The notes beneath the pieces were generated by a model. That model was not told where the DNA came from. It did no database searches and saw nothing but the letters and a program-made list of their open reading frames with translations. Below are positions 49,641 through 61,061 of a DNA stretch of 64,000 nucleotides, in pieces. Location: assembly GCA_026874595.1 (NCBI GenBank), contig CM049314.1:2817318-2881317 (forward strand). The letters run 5' to 3'. The translations under genes and the position numbers were made by a program. Each line of letters begins with the position of its first letter. Positions within the stretch are counted from its first letter, which is position 1. The DNA comes from Sipunculus nudus (Eukaryota; Annelida; Sipuncula; Golfingiida; Sipunculidae).

Positions 49641-52286
49641 AGATATTCTTTTATATAATTCTTCTTTTCCTGGAACAGTCGGTCTAACTATAACGACCCT
49701 ATGAACAGTGATAAAGGGCCATCAGTGTGAAGGGACGGTCGTATTTTGTGGTTAAGGAAGACCATATCGGGCTATCATCTGGTGGATCAAAATCCATAAT
49801 GACAGTATCCTCATGATTACCATGACAACGCATCCCGTCAGGACACCGGCTTTCCCCGCTGTCACAAAGTGTGTCACTATCATTTGGCACATGGCTTCGG
49901 ATAAGCAGTTGGACTGATGTTATGTTTACTGATTGTCCGCTTACTAGCACACATTTATCAAACAAGCTTAACATTAAATGGATGCATCACAATAATTATT
50001 ACCGTAGATTGGTGTTTCGAGATGAAGCAGTGCGGTTTGAAAACATATAAGAATGCTTTTTGTTTTTGGAGAAATTATTTGGTGAAGAGAAAACAAGCAA
50101 CTTTCGGAAGTGTCATTTTAAAATATACATTTCAATATATAATGAAGGAAAACTTATGGTTGATGGATTTCAATGTACAGTCAGGATATATCAATGAGGC
50201 GGTGACCGGAAAACTGGACCTAGTCGAAGGGTGTACTAATATATAACCTCTATATTATCACATAACATAAGATATATGCTAAATCGGGATAATGTTTGTA
50301 AAGATCTAAAGTCCTGTCACGTTATTTGGTTCGAAAATATTTCCGATGAATCCACCAAATTTAAGAGCTGCAGGAGTATTTTTTATATTAATTGCGTTCA
50401 CATTATCACTAATGCAGTTATTTGATTTTTGAATCGTCAAAATAGATTATCTGACAGTATTTCTTGTGAAGCTGCCAACTCTAAAGACTGTTTTTAGAGC
50501 CGGCATTACATTATTTTGGATGACATGTCAATTTAGAACCGCACATCAAACACCATTAATTTAATTTTTAGTGATTCACATTAACCATGGAGATAAAACA
50601 GCAGTTGGCTTGATGGTTTAACATATGTGATTGGGTATTTTTAATGTTCACTCATTAACCTAAGGGATAAAAATAATTTAAACACATTATCACGGTGATT
50701 ATCACAGTTTTTGCATTCATTTCATTTATGAATAATCATATTCTCTGCCCCTTCCCCCTCACGCACATACTCTCTCTGTTATATCAGTTCATTTAAACAC
50801 TTATCGAGTGCACTTTCAAAATTTGTTTGGAATAAAACATTGTTTATATACAAGTAGTAAAACGCGTGTAGTATGTGAGTATATGTGTAATAAATTGTTC
50901 CACCTTCCGATTGCCATCAACACTCTGTCATACATCACACAATTCTCCAGCAGTTAAAGAATGGAACAATGGGACATCCGAGGTTTCGGCATGAACAAGG
51001 AAGAGCCATATTAACTTTATGTTATTGTTTGCAACAGAAACTATTCTCTCTTTTGATAATAGTAATGTTCCTTTCACAATCCCCTGTTTATGTCTAAAAT
51101 TACGTGAACAAATAGAAATGTGAACGAAGGGAGAGCTTGGCCAACTCCTTCCTGTACAAAATCGAGATTATCTGCTTAGTAATAAACCTTTTCTCCTAGT
51201 ACATAAAGCTAGTGCTCCCTTGCCCGGGCGGACTTATAAAACTGGTCCATCGACGTTTGTTAGATTTAATCCTTCCAAACTGTTTTATGAAGTAAGTATT
51301 ATTCTATTTTATAAACGTGTATTGTATACCTGTAATCAGTTTTTTTAATTAGGAATATATCAATCTGTATATCGCATGTGGCTGAACATGTTGTATCTCC
51401 ATATATTCAATAGAAAAAACTAAATATTCTCATCGTATGTGTTACTATTTCTTTCTTTCATAGCCCATAATTATTATATTGTTGACCGCCTGAATATGTT
51501 GGCGTCACAGGCTGTAGTTTATAACAATTGAAACGTCATCTTGCGCAATTAAGTCTTTCCCTCTGTATTCATAATGCTTCGCATATTCACGTTCGTCTTT
51601 GTTGACCCGATGATATGTAATCCTTAATGTTCAAAACAGCAGGTATTCAGAATATTTTCTTCCTGGTACAATATTATCAATCAAATCACATTTAAGTTAA
51701 AATACCACATGCCGATCGGGGAAGTGAACAGGAGTTTGTGATTTTCTGTCGATGTGCAAATATATTGATAAATGTGTGCTTCAGTAGGTTCGATTCGAAG
51801 TGTGTATGTGTGAGGTTTATCGTAGATTATTGATTTCCTGTCCGGCTTATCAAAGAAAAAATATTAATAAATAATTCCTTGAATGGAACACACTCTAAAT
51901 GTCGTTGCGTGACGTACAAAACTACCAGCGTGTTCTCGTATTCCAGTCTGAAATATATACCTTCACACAAACCATCCGCCGATATTCACCATTATTCAAA
52001 TTTAAAAACAAAGAAGAATATACTTAAGCATAAAATATTCCTTAACACTAAAAACAAACTATTCCTTTAGCTCAGGTATGTATCCATAGAGTACACCTAC
52101 ACATGTGATACAAGCATATGAAAGATTTGTCAATAAATAATATATACTCTGTTTTCATAAAGTCATATAGTTAACTGATTCAACCCATCATTTATTACTT
52201 TTCAGTTATTTATTTATATTTTTATATATCACAGATATATACAAATATAAATAAATAAATTTATATATATATATATATAAATATAT
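49641..52286. other. No confirmed gene
   Basis: Holds a 91-codon minus-strand frame (49974-49699) with CDSGESRCPDGMRC, and a TATA-plus-donor arrangement near 51233-51297 (see findings). Nothing else is supported. Confidence 0.45.
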
Positions 52287-52440
52287 AACACTAAAGAAAA
52301 ACAAGTCTATTTCACGGGATGCCACCTGATCATCAGGTGAATGTGGTTTGATTACCATATTCACCTGATGATCGGGTCGCATCCTGTGAAACAGACTGTT
52401 GTGACTTTACAGTGTTGTTTTTCTTCAGAGTTATACCGCT
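52287..52440. repeat. Foldback/MITE-like inverted repeat, both arms
   Basis: The left arm (52287-52348) contains TTTCACGGGATGCCACCTGA; the right arm (about 52353-52433) contains its reverse complement with about 4-5 mismatches over 37 bp, then runs on to GTTTTTCTTCAGAGTTATA. CACCTGAT-C-ATCAGGTG inside the left arm is itself a perfect palindrome. Confidence 0.8.
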
Positions 52441-52809
52441 CTGGCCTAGTCTGTAGACCATAGAGCACTTTACAACGGAGGGTAACTCTACCTTATATAT
52501 ATATATATATATTCATATATTATGTATACGATTAGGTATAATATTTTAAATTGTTTCAAAAGCGAAGCAATGCACCATTACAACAATAGTTGTTATTAGA
52601 CTTCAATTACTTCAAATATGCGCTATACATTTGGTCAGTCTTGGCATTGTGCATACAAAATATTTAAACAATATATAGCAGGTCACATAAGCAATAGGAT
52701 AAACTAACAACCGATATGTCATGCTACATTCATCAATGAAATATTTGTTATATGACATGAAATTACAGTACTTCTGAGAATCGATCATACTGTGCAGGAT
52801 CAAATTAGA

Positions 52810-53123
52810 CTAATTTATAGGATGGATATAGTCATATTCGTAATCAGATTTCGAAGTACCACCAGCTGCCAAATTGATGTCATGGTTACTTTGGCTAGAG
52901 TCCTCGGACGTTCCTTTTCCTCTCATAGAAGAATTAGGCCGATTTTGAACTCGCTTTCCGATCCAGACGGCGGCTGCTACAACAACGAAGACTAAAACTA
53001 TTCCTACCACTACGGGTGGCAAAATGTAAAGGAGTACGTTGTTCCCGTTTGAGTCTGGTGTTGGTGTTGAATCTGGTGTTTCCTCAGTCACAAACATACC
53101 ACTAGTTGACTCCATGGGTACGG
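52810..53123 (-). CDS. LRR-Ig protein, last exon: stalk, transmembrane helix and tail
   Basis: The exon starts after the acceptor TTTTTTACAG (AG at 53125-53124). It continues the Ig exon in phase (G + CC = Ala), giving FK-AVPMESTSG. It encodes a short Thr/Pro/Ser stalk, a 20-plus residue hydrophobic helix, a basic stop-transfer GKRVQNR, a Ser-rich segment and the C-terminal SDYEYDYIHPIN before the stop. YDYI fits the YxxO sorting or SH2-type tyrosine motif (inference only). Confidence 0.85.
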
Positions 53124-53474
53124 CTGTAAAAAACACCAGAATGACCTATGGGGTATTAAAAGGGTTTTTGTGAGGGAAGAGGAGCGGACCAGGAGCCAGC
53201 TGCTGGTAGCACGGTCCTGCAGGTGGATCGGTCCAAGGTGTTTGATGTATTTACTCAAATATAAATTATTAGTAAATTGTAATTTTTAATTCTGATTTGG
53301 TTCTGCACAATTTTTCAGTTCTTCAAAAAATCCTCGAATATAACGTATCAAAGCAAACCAGGCAATAAATGCCATATTAAAATCTACATTGGAAACGACC
53401 TGGGTTCCTTTTCTTGATTGACATATTTAAAAATCACAGTTTTTGCAGATATTGTGTTCTCTGTAATATATATA

Positions 53475-53562
<88 letters not shown>

Positions 53563-53920
53563 CATGCACATTTTATTAGCAATCTAATGATTAATTCACA
53601 AATTAGATGTTTCTATTTATTGTATAAGGATTTTTTTTATCTACTTAGCCTTTCCATCTTTTTTCATTGTATTATCGCAAATTATATACTGATATACTGT
53701 GTGGATTGTGCATATAAAAATAGATTTAAATAGAATATATATCTGCTAGAATATAAATCAAATTTTATGGCGAGCGGATTTTAATAAAATCCTGGCCTGG
53801 GATGGTTGTGGGTTAACATAAGTTGAATAGCGATATAGTGGTCTAGAGCGGTGAGGAAATGGAAAACCTAGTAGTTTAATGTTATTGATTTAATATAAAG
53901 TGTAAATTGGTCTATTTTGA

Positions 53921-53967
<47 letters not shown>

Positions 53968-56142
53968 ATTCTTTTACACAGTAATATACACGATTTGCAA
54001 ATTGAAAATATGTTAATGTTAGTAAGACATTAGATTAGACTGATTAGATTAGACCAGTTGCTGCGATGCAGGCCTAGGATTTAATTTCCATGACATAACC
54101 AATACGCTGTATCATATTGTTGTTGGGTTGTAGATATAGTGTTTTAAGAATCATATCCTCCAAGCAAGGAAACCTAATTCAATATTGAACTAAGCTTTCG
54201 ATATGTCAGGAAGATTTAAGGAAAGAATGAAGACCTTTTCATAACTACTTTGATACATATTATTGCAAAAGATAATCGATCAATGGATCGAAATAAAGGC
54301 TTTGACATGTTTACTTTAGTCCTTTTATTATGATCATGGTATTATTAAGGGATAATGTTCAGGATATGATTTCACATATAACTATACTTCACAGTGAATC
54401 TTGTCAAATGTTCACCTACCTTTGAATCTGAGCTCTTTCATGACTTTTCCTTCCCCATTATTTGCAGAACAGTAGTATATCCCGGGCGCTGAAGCGACCA
54501 GTCTTCGGAGGTTTTGTTTGATGGGTGGATTCGGCAAATATATGTGTTCATTGCCACTGGGTTCCTTTATTATAATCGTCGGTGATGGATCTCCCGTGGC
54601 CTGGCATTCGATAACAGACAAGTCCTGGCTTGTAACAATAAAATGCTGAATGTCAGGAATTTTGCATTTAGGTAAAGTTGAATATTTTGCCATGAAGCTT
54701 CGCCATGTTGTCGTATTCTTTTGAGTTATTCCTTTGCCCATCATATTCGCTGGAGAAGCGCATTGGAAAAACGTTCCAGATGTTGTTGTTGGTTCATTAA
54801 GAATGAGCAGGTCCAGGCCCGTGTGTTGGCATCCACAATATAACGGATTGTCATGTAAATATAGTAGAAGCTGTTGATTTGGTGGGAGTATTTTCTGAAC
54901 GAACATGAGTCTGTTTGATTCGAAACTTAGAGTTTTCAAATGGATGCAGTTTTTGAAGTAATCAGTAGGAATGTTATGTATTCCACAGTTCTTAAAACTA
55001 AGATGTTCGAAATTACATTCATAGTCTGGAAGAATAAGATCGCCTGTCCGGAGTATCAAAGGGTTTCCACTTAGATCCAACGACTTTACAGTAGGGTAGA
55101 GACGAGACAATGCAGAAGGAAAAAATAATATTTTATTATTGGAGAGAATGATTTTTAAGGATGTTGCTCCTGTGGTTAAACGCTGTCTGGGGTTTATAAG
55201 TCTCATTAGTGTGCTATTATCAACAGTTATCGTAGAAAGTGATGGCAAGCAGATGATGAAATCCATTGGTAGATCTTTGATTTCAAGTTTCTGCAGGGTC
55301 AGTGTGTCCAACGATGACAAGCCACAAAATGTGTCATCCTCAATACTAATAATCTTTCCGCTTACAGTTAACGATGTTAGCTGTGGCAGATCGAAGGGAA
55401 TCTTCATCTTCGAAAGATGACCAAGATCTTCAACGCTAATTATAAGTTTGCTTAGTTTAGGGGAATGTTTGAATATATTTTCAGGCACTCGGTTGACCAA
55501 TCGAAAGTTGAAATCGATTTCCAAAGTAACTAAGTCTCCTAAGCCAGATAACAGACCATCTTCGGTAATTTTCAAGGGGTTACCTATTAATACTAGTCTC
55601 GTTAGTTTGTCAAAGAGGCTGAATGCTCCTGAGTGAACTGCTTTTAAATTGCTGAACTCTATTCCTAGCACTCCCATTGACTTAGGTCTCTCAGTTGTGG
55701 CAAACGTCGTGTTCCGCAGGACGGGTAAATTACTATTGATCAATCTCAAGGCACTTACGGATGGATAGCAGTTGAACAACCACCCAAGTGACTTTTTTTC
55801 TAAGTCACATTGTCGTATGAGAACATAGGTAATGTTTGTATTTGCCACTGAACATGGCTGAAGTGAATTCTTGAGGTTTATAATGATGAGGTACCTGGCG
55901 TTGTAAGGTATATTTTGGTGCGTTGTCTGAGTAAAATTCTCGCATTGTACACTAATATGCCAGCAGCTACATTGGTTTGGACAACCGCTGTTTGATGTTA
56001 CCAGCTGGATGGTTAACAGCACAGTGATTAACGCCGGATGCAAGAGACCTTTCCTGCAATACGAAATAAAAAGATCCCTAATATCATATACAACAGGATT
56101 CGTATCGGTACCAGGCAATATTTTGGAAACTGACCTGGTCAT
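52810..56142 (-). CDS. LRR-Ig single-pass membrane protein, at least two exons (gene-level entry)
   Basis: Exon 56142-54420 joins to exon 53123-52810 through a canonical phase-1 splice (AAAG|GTAGGT donor, TTTTTTACAG acceptor), giving about 678 codons. Order of parts: hydrophobic signal segment (about residues 36-50), cysteine-rich LRR N-cap (C54, C58, C60, C67), a series of divergent leucine-rich repeats to about residue 430, LRR C-cap with NPLYCGC (C436, C438, C461), one Ig-like domain (about 493-575, C513 and C558 in GIYYCSANN), a Thr/Pro stalk, a transmembrane helix (LLYILPPVVVGIVLVFVVVA) and a cytosolic tail ending SDYEYDYIHPIN. This architecture is that of LRRIG-type surface receptors or adhesion proteins. 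The specific orthologue and ligand are not identifiable. Confidence 0.88.
53459..53553. repeat. (AT)n microsatellite in the LRR-Ig intron
   Basis: About 47 AT units with a few interruptions, in the 1.3-kb intron between the Ig exon and the transmembrane exon. A second AT run is at about 53929-53962. Confidence 0.95.
54420..56142 (-). CDS. LRR-Ig protein, exon encoding signal peptide, LRRs and Ig domain
   Basis: The exon is open from the ATG at 56142, but that start puts about 30 polar residues ahead of the hydrophobic signal segment. A very good acceptor (TTTTTATTTCGTATTGCAG, AG at 56055-56054) lies inside the frame just before KGLLHPALITVLLTIQLVTS. The true coding part of this exon may therefore start at 56053, with the initiator ATG in an upstream exon at higher coordinates. 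From C54 onwards the LRR N-cap, repeats, LRR C-cap and Ig domain are unambiguous. The exon ends at 54420 with donor GTAGGT. Confidence 0.87.
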
Positions 56143-57439
56143 GCATTGTTATGCTTTATATTTTAAATTAAATTGAAAAAAAGAGTTTTTCAGTTATAAC
56201 AGTTCCTTATATTATGATTCCTATGGTCAAAATAAGATCTCATGTCAGAAATAAATATTTAACATGTAAGTTACATTCAAACTTTTTATTATAAATGCGT
56301 AGAGTTAAAGGTGCTATTTCCACTCGCTCAAACGTTTGAAGTTTATATATGTGTTAATGATTTTTATTATTTCGTTATCTATAGACACAACTGTGTGTAA
56401 TAGCAATGCAGTTGCATTTCTTTTATACAGAAGCTTCGGGGACGATAATTTAGTGTATTGATTTCTATTAAACTACCAGGTTATATCTTATAATTGGTGG
56501 GAATAAATGTCATAAGAATATTATTATGGATAATGTCCCCACAGGAACCGCGAACTCCTACCCCCATGCAAAATGTCTCATATGAGTAACATATTAAATA
56601 GTATTTATTACACAATATATATCTTTCTTTTGAGCAAATATTGGTACAACAACTGCAATGTGCCTTTCTTTATTGTTAATAAGCCAAAACGTACAAGCAT
56701 TATTATTTCTAAATCCAGTCTAAAAAATTATGATATGCCTAGTTTTCAGCTACATCACATCACTCACAACTCAACAAAAGCTTCACCTTAACATTCACCT
56801 CATAATTAATGTTCATGCAGAATGTTAAGCAGAGTAAATACCCCACAGACCACAAGTGGTGCAACTAACTTTCGAGGTAAAAAAGGTAATCATATATCTA
56901 CAGCATAGGTACCATTTGTCATTTCACTATTCAGCTCCATATCACTACCTTAGTATATTTAGTAAACCTAATTATACAATTATTATTGCTATTTTTCATG
57001 TATTTGATATAATAAGTTATGGACTGTGCAAACGTTTATCAAAGCAGGTTAAGAATATTTTTAAGAGATAGAATGCAAACTTGGAAGTGTCTTATATGCC
57101 ATGTCGCATTCTGATGGATACAGCCGAACGTCTCTAAGTCGGAATCTTAATAATGTAGGCATCTCCATAAAGTTTCAGTTTTAAACTGTCGTATGTTTTC
57201 CTAATCTGTATTATACTTAATGTTGACATAAAATTTGAGGCTATGGGATCGTACAAATTACTTAGGAAATATATCATGAAAATTGCTGAAGCGAGAGACT
57301 GTGTTTTAGGGAAATAGCATTATTTTACCAACATTGAATTGTTTACAAAACAAAAAACTGAAATGTTCAAATTTTATCAGTGATTAGAATTAATAAAAAA
57401 AAATCAGTACTTTTATTTTTGTCAAACTTGAGCCAAGGC
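56143..57439. other. 5' flank of the LRR-Ig gene, no further exon placed
   Basis: If the internal acceptor at 56055-56054 is used, the first exon of the LRR-Ig gene should lie here or further right. I could not identify a convincing ATG exon with a donor on the minus strand. Confidence 0.4.
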
Positions 57440-57840
57440 CCTCTATGCACGCACTGATGATTAAATTTCGAAGCATTTATACATTTTTAAAATCCGAAAT
57501 CTCAAAGGAATTGATTGAAAATAATAAGTTTTTATACATCATGTCAAGTATTGTTACATCAGCCGGCTTACGTTAACAGTAACGGGTTGTGGGTGATGTT
57601 ATGTATTCACTGCTCACTTCAGGAAGCTGAGCTTTGCTCGGCTTTAACTTGATTTAGCTTAGCTTGACTTCCCTACCCCCCCCCCCCCCACACACACAGA
57701 AAGAATGCATAAACTAGGTTAATATTAAAAATTTTCCCAATTTACTTCAGTATTATTCTTCAGGTAGCTACAATATCGATTTTGCATTGTATCACAAGGG
57801 GTACTATTATTAAAGTACACGTTCAATTGTGAGATTTTCA
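57440..57840 (+). repeat. Diverged dispersed repeat, copy B
   Basis: Same order of landmarks as 34330-34750, including ATCTCAAAGGAATTGATTGA, CATGTCAAG, GCTTAGCTTGACTTCCCTAC with a poly(C) run at about 57675-57689, and TGCATTGTATCACAAGGGGT. It is noncoding. Confidence 0.5.
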
Positions 57841-58485
57841 GTTTGTCGTCAAGGCATGATGTCATCCGTTTTTTTTTCTTCTTGGATGCCAAACCGCTGC
57901 CAAATGACAGTTGGATGATCTTGTTTGTGTAATGTTCTTTGTGACAGTAAAGGTGAAATAAAAAACAAGCAGAATAATTTGGCCTTACATCCTAGCCCAA
58001 CAAGCTTGAGCACGAACGATATATGGTCGATAACACAAAAGTGATTTAGCTAAACTGTTCAGCCTCTTTCTGGAACTCGGTTAGGTAAATGGAGCTCTGC
58101 TGTAACAAGGACACCTATCAATGCCGAGGCCTGTTTTTTTTCGGGTATGAAACATCAACAGGGAATAATATCAACATGGTTTATATAAGCTATAAAAGGG
58201 AATTATCTACCTATCTTAACAATAAGGTTCATGTCAGGGTCTCTAAGTATCTAATTTTAATTGACCAAACTCATGATCATTAGTTTCCTCTTTGTCCAGG
58301 GAAAGTTACCCTTCATCCCTAGGATGTCATGCTCAGCAAGCCGGGCCGTACAAAAAAAGGGAAGATTAAGTACGCTTTCTGTATTCGCCTGCACAAGGGG
58401 CATAGTATTAAGGGTTTCGTGCATTGTGGTTTCACGCACAGCCGACAGTGTCGTTATCATTCTCATTTAATTGATTGGCATGGAA

Positions 58486-58487
<2 letters not shown>

Positions 58488-58547
<60 letters not shown>
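58488..58547. repeat. (AT)n microsatellite
   Basis: About 29 uninterrupted AT units. Confidence 0.95.
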
Positions 58548-58549
<2 letters not shown>

Positions 58550-59639
58550 CAGGATGTCCACATAAGCAAATATCTATCTAACTTTTAAGTAGTCATCCTA
58601 GAAAATTCAAGGACTGTCACAGGCGAAATCTCGGTCATAATATTTAACTTTAGAATTCCGTCGGAATGAGGGAATTGTAGCAACGACTTCTCGAGTTTCT
58701 TTCTTTTTTTTATTCAATCGCTTAACATTAATAACGAAATTTAATTTTACGGCTGGGCGAATCAGAGTAAAGTCACCATCAGTAGAGTTACTTTTATTTC
58801 CCACATAATCAATACACTTACATTTACTGTATCCACAGAATTTCAATTGATGATAATCAAATTCTTCATTTCTCTTATATCACAGGTTAGATTTATCAAT
58901 TGGTATGAACAAACACTATAAGAAGTATATAATCTAAAAGAGGAACCGATGACTTATAGCAAAAACAGCACGTTCACATCAATAAAATGCATTTTTATTC
59001 GATACTATGTTCCATATTAGTAATTTTTTAATAAATGGAATTTTTATATATTTTGGTAAAATATCTGGTACAACTACTGACATTTGTCTTTCTGGCAAGC
59101 TAACAAGGCTAAACGTAACAATATTGTTAATTTAAAAATAAAAATAAAACAAATTACCACAGTTATTTTTTGTTATTCACATAGACGCTTGTTAGTATTA
59201 TGATTCATAAGGTTACATTGTCAGTAAACTCCCAAACCAATAAAGGACCCAGCATGAAACTTACCACATCTTTAATGTTGATGCACGCTTGCAATCAGTG
59301 TTGCCGCTCTGCAGATCTCCCGTAGCATGACTACCTTTGTAGCAAGTAGGTAATTTTAAATATGTCATTAGTGTCATGTGACATTTCATCATACAGCTGC
59401 GCATCACTGCCCAAGTATATACGACTTGTTCTTTGTAGAGGATTATACTTCTGAAGGGTAATAAGTGATTCCTTTAATTTATTGGAAACAATAGACTATG
59501 GATTGTGCAAACTTTTTTTCCAAACACGTGAATACTATTTTATACATGTAGAACATAAACTAGAAAATGTCTTCTCTGTTACGTGGTACTCAGAGGAAAA
59601 GAACCATCTGAAGAAAGTGGCCACCACAGTTTTGTTCAG

Positions 59640-59682
59640 ACACACACACACACACACACATATATATAAATATATATATATG
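59640..59682. repeat. Compound microsatellite (CA)n(TA)n
   Basis: About 10 CA units pass into TA units; same type as at 1089-1140. Confidence 0.95.
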
Positions 59683-60558
59683 TTGTTCTTATTCCCAAAC
59701 AGGTAGCTTGCGTCAAATAATGTATGTGGCCTCTTGTTGATATTCAACATTTTCTCTGACACAGTAGGCGTGTCATTTGTTCTGCTGCCAATCTGTGGTG
59801 GGACAGGAATCAGATATCTTCCGATCCATTTCTTAAACGTTGATTTTGTCAGACCTACATCAACCTAAAATGAGGTGGCAAGTGTATCTGCGTGAATTCA
59901 TCAAAATTATAGGAAAAGATTATCTCAGTTGTGATAACATGTTTCAAACAAAGTATTTCAAGCTTTTTTTATTCTTTGTTTTTTTTTTCTATTGATATTG
60001 TCAAGGCAATGTATGTGTCATATGGACTAGATAATTTTGATATGGTAATGTGAAAAATAAAAAAAAATATTTATAGATTTATGTGTGGATAGGAAAACAG
60101 TTCAAATATAACTAAAAGGCGTTAATATAATAACAGGAACATCAAGTCTTGTGTCCTGTGGTCTGTTTGGCAAAATGCCTACATATAACCAGGGGTGACT
60201 GTATGCATCCAGGAGTGATCGAACTTAATATAATCTTTCATTGTACTATTTTTAAATGGAGGTTTACCTGAAATAAAATATCTTTCCTTATCTCAGTGTG
60301 TGTAATATGTCTTAGAATTTAGTCAAATATATCCTATAGATGCATTTGAAACATCCATAGACGTCAATGTTTTTACAGGTGCTCTTTTATTATGGGACCC
60401 AGGCGTGGCTCGTGTTGTGGGGCTTTCTTGCCTGGCCGCTTGAAACATTCCCGGTTTAATCCGTACTGGTTGAACTCTTGTTGTCATGCTAGCTTGGGGC
60501 GAGCTCACGTGAACACCATGATGTGTAGAGACACAGCGATGTTATTCAAGATGATTCC

Positions 60559-61061
60559 TGTAACGCGTGTTTACTGTGTTGTATAAGATATTTTAGACTG
60601 TTCGAGAAGTGGAAAATTCTCGGCTTGGGGTGAAAAGTATATAAAGCGGCTGTGTTTTAGAGCCGAGAGAAAGAGAGCAGAGAAAACGGACGCAGAAGCG
60701 TGTGTCAGTTTGTGGGACCTTATCCGACGAGTGCCGCAATTATAAAAATTACCTTTTGGACTTTTGTTTACTTTCTGGATTGTTACAAGAGCTTTACATG
60801 GGACTGTCATTCTCCGAGAGTATACATTTAAAGAACTTATCATTGTGACGATGGTGGTATCCAGGTACTGTACGCTTTGTGTATTTTACTGTGTGATTGA
60901 ATTGATTTGTTGTTATACCGCTGTCTTACTGTTTAATTTTATTGATTTAGTGTATTGTAATATAAGGGTTGTTTTTAGAATAAATTATGGTTATTTGTAA
61001 ACAAAAAAAAACTGACTTCTTTATTCATTACCCTAGACATATCAGGCTGCCTAGTGTTACA
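60559..61061 (+). mobile_element. Solo LTR candidate of a retrotransposon
   Basis: The block opens TGTAACGCGTG and closes CTAGTGTTACA, so the 6-bp ends TGTAAC/GTTACA are perfect inverted repeats of the canonical TG...CA type. Inside, in the right order, are a TATA box (TATATAAA, 60638-60645), a purine-rich leader-like stretch (about 60662-60700) and a poly(A) signal AATAAA (60979-60984). A size of 503 bp fits Gypsy-type LTRs. No second copy, primer-binding site, polypurine tract or matching target duplication is visible (attcc on the left, gaatc on the right), so this is a solo or truncated LTR. The GC-richer stretch at about 60378-60558 may be leftover internal sequence. Confidence 0.6.
60638..60645 (+). 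promoter_or_regulatory. TATA box within the LTR candidate
   Basis: TATATAAA followed by GCGGC, about 80 bases into the LTR candidate and 335 bases before its AATAAA, which is the U3/R arrangement expected for an LTR promoter. Confidence 0.5.

Larger units (their letters stand above)
57841..60377. other. No gene seen
   Basis: AT-rich sequence with two microsatellites (58488, 59640). Short frames only. Confidence 0.5.

Noticed and set aside
51784-51800. GGTTCGATTCG resembling a tRNA B box
   Set aside because: No A box or cloverleaf can be built around it.
53384-53569. 61-codon frame of alternating Tyr and Ile
   Set aside because: Translation of the (AT)n microsatellite.
55139-55636. Plus-strand frames of 62-93 codons at 55.1-55.6 kb
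   Set aside because: Antisense shadows of the LRR exon.
60378-60590. Possible exon 2 of the SLC16 paralogue after an AG at 60378
   Set aside because: A phase-1 reading gives a stop after about 22 codons and no GPLAKRFG-like motif.
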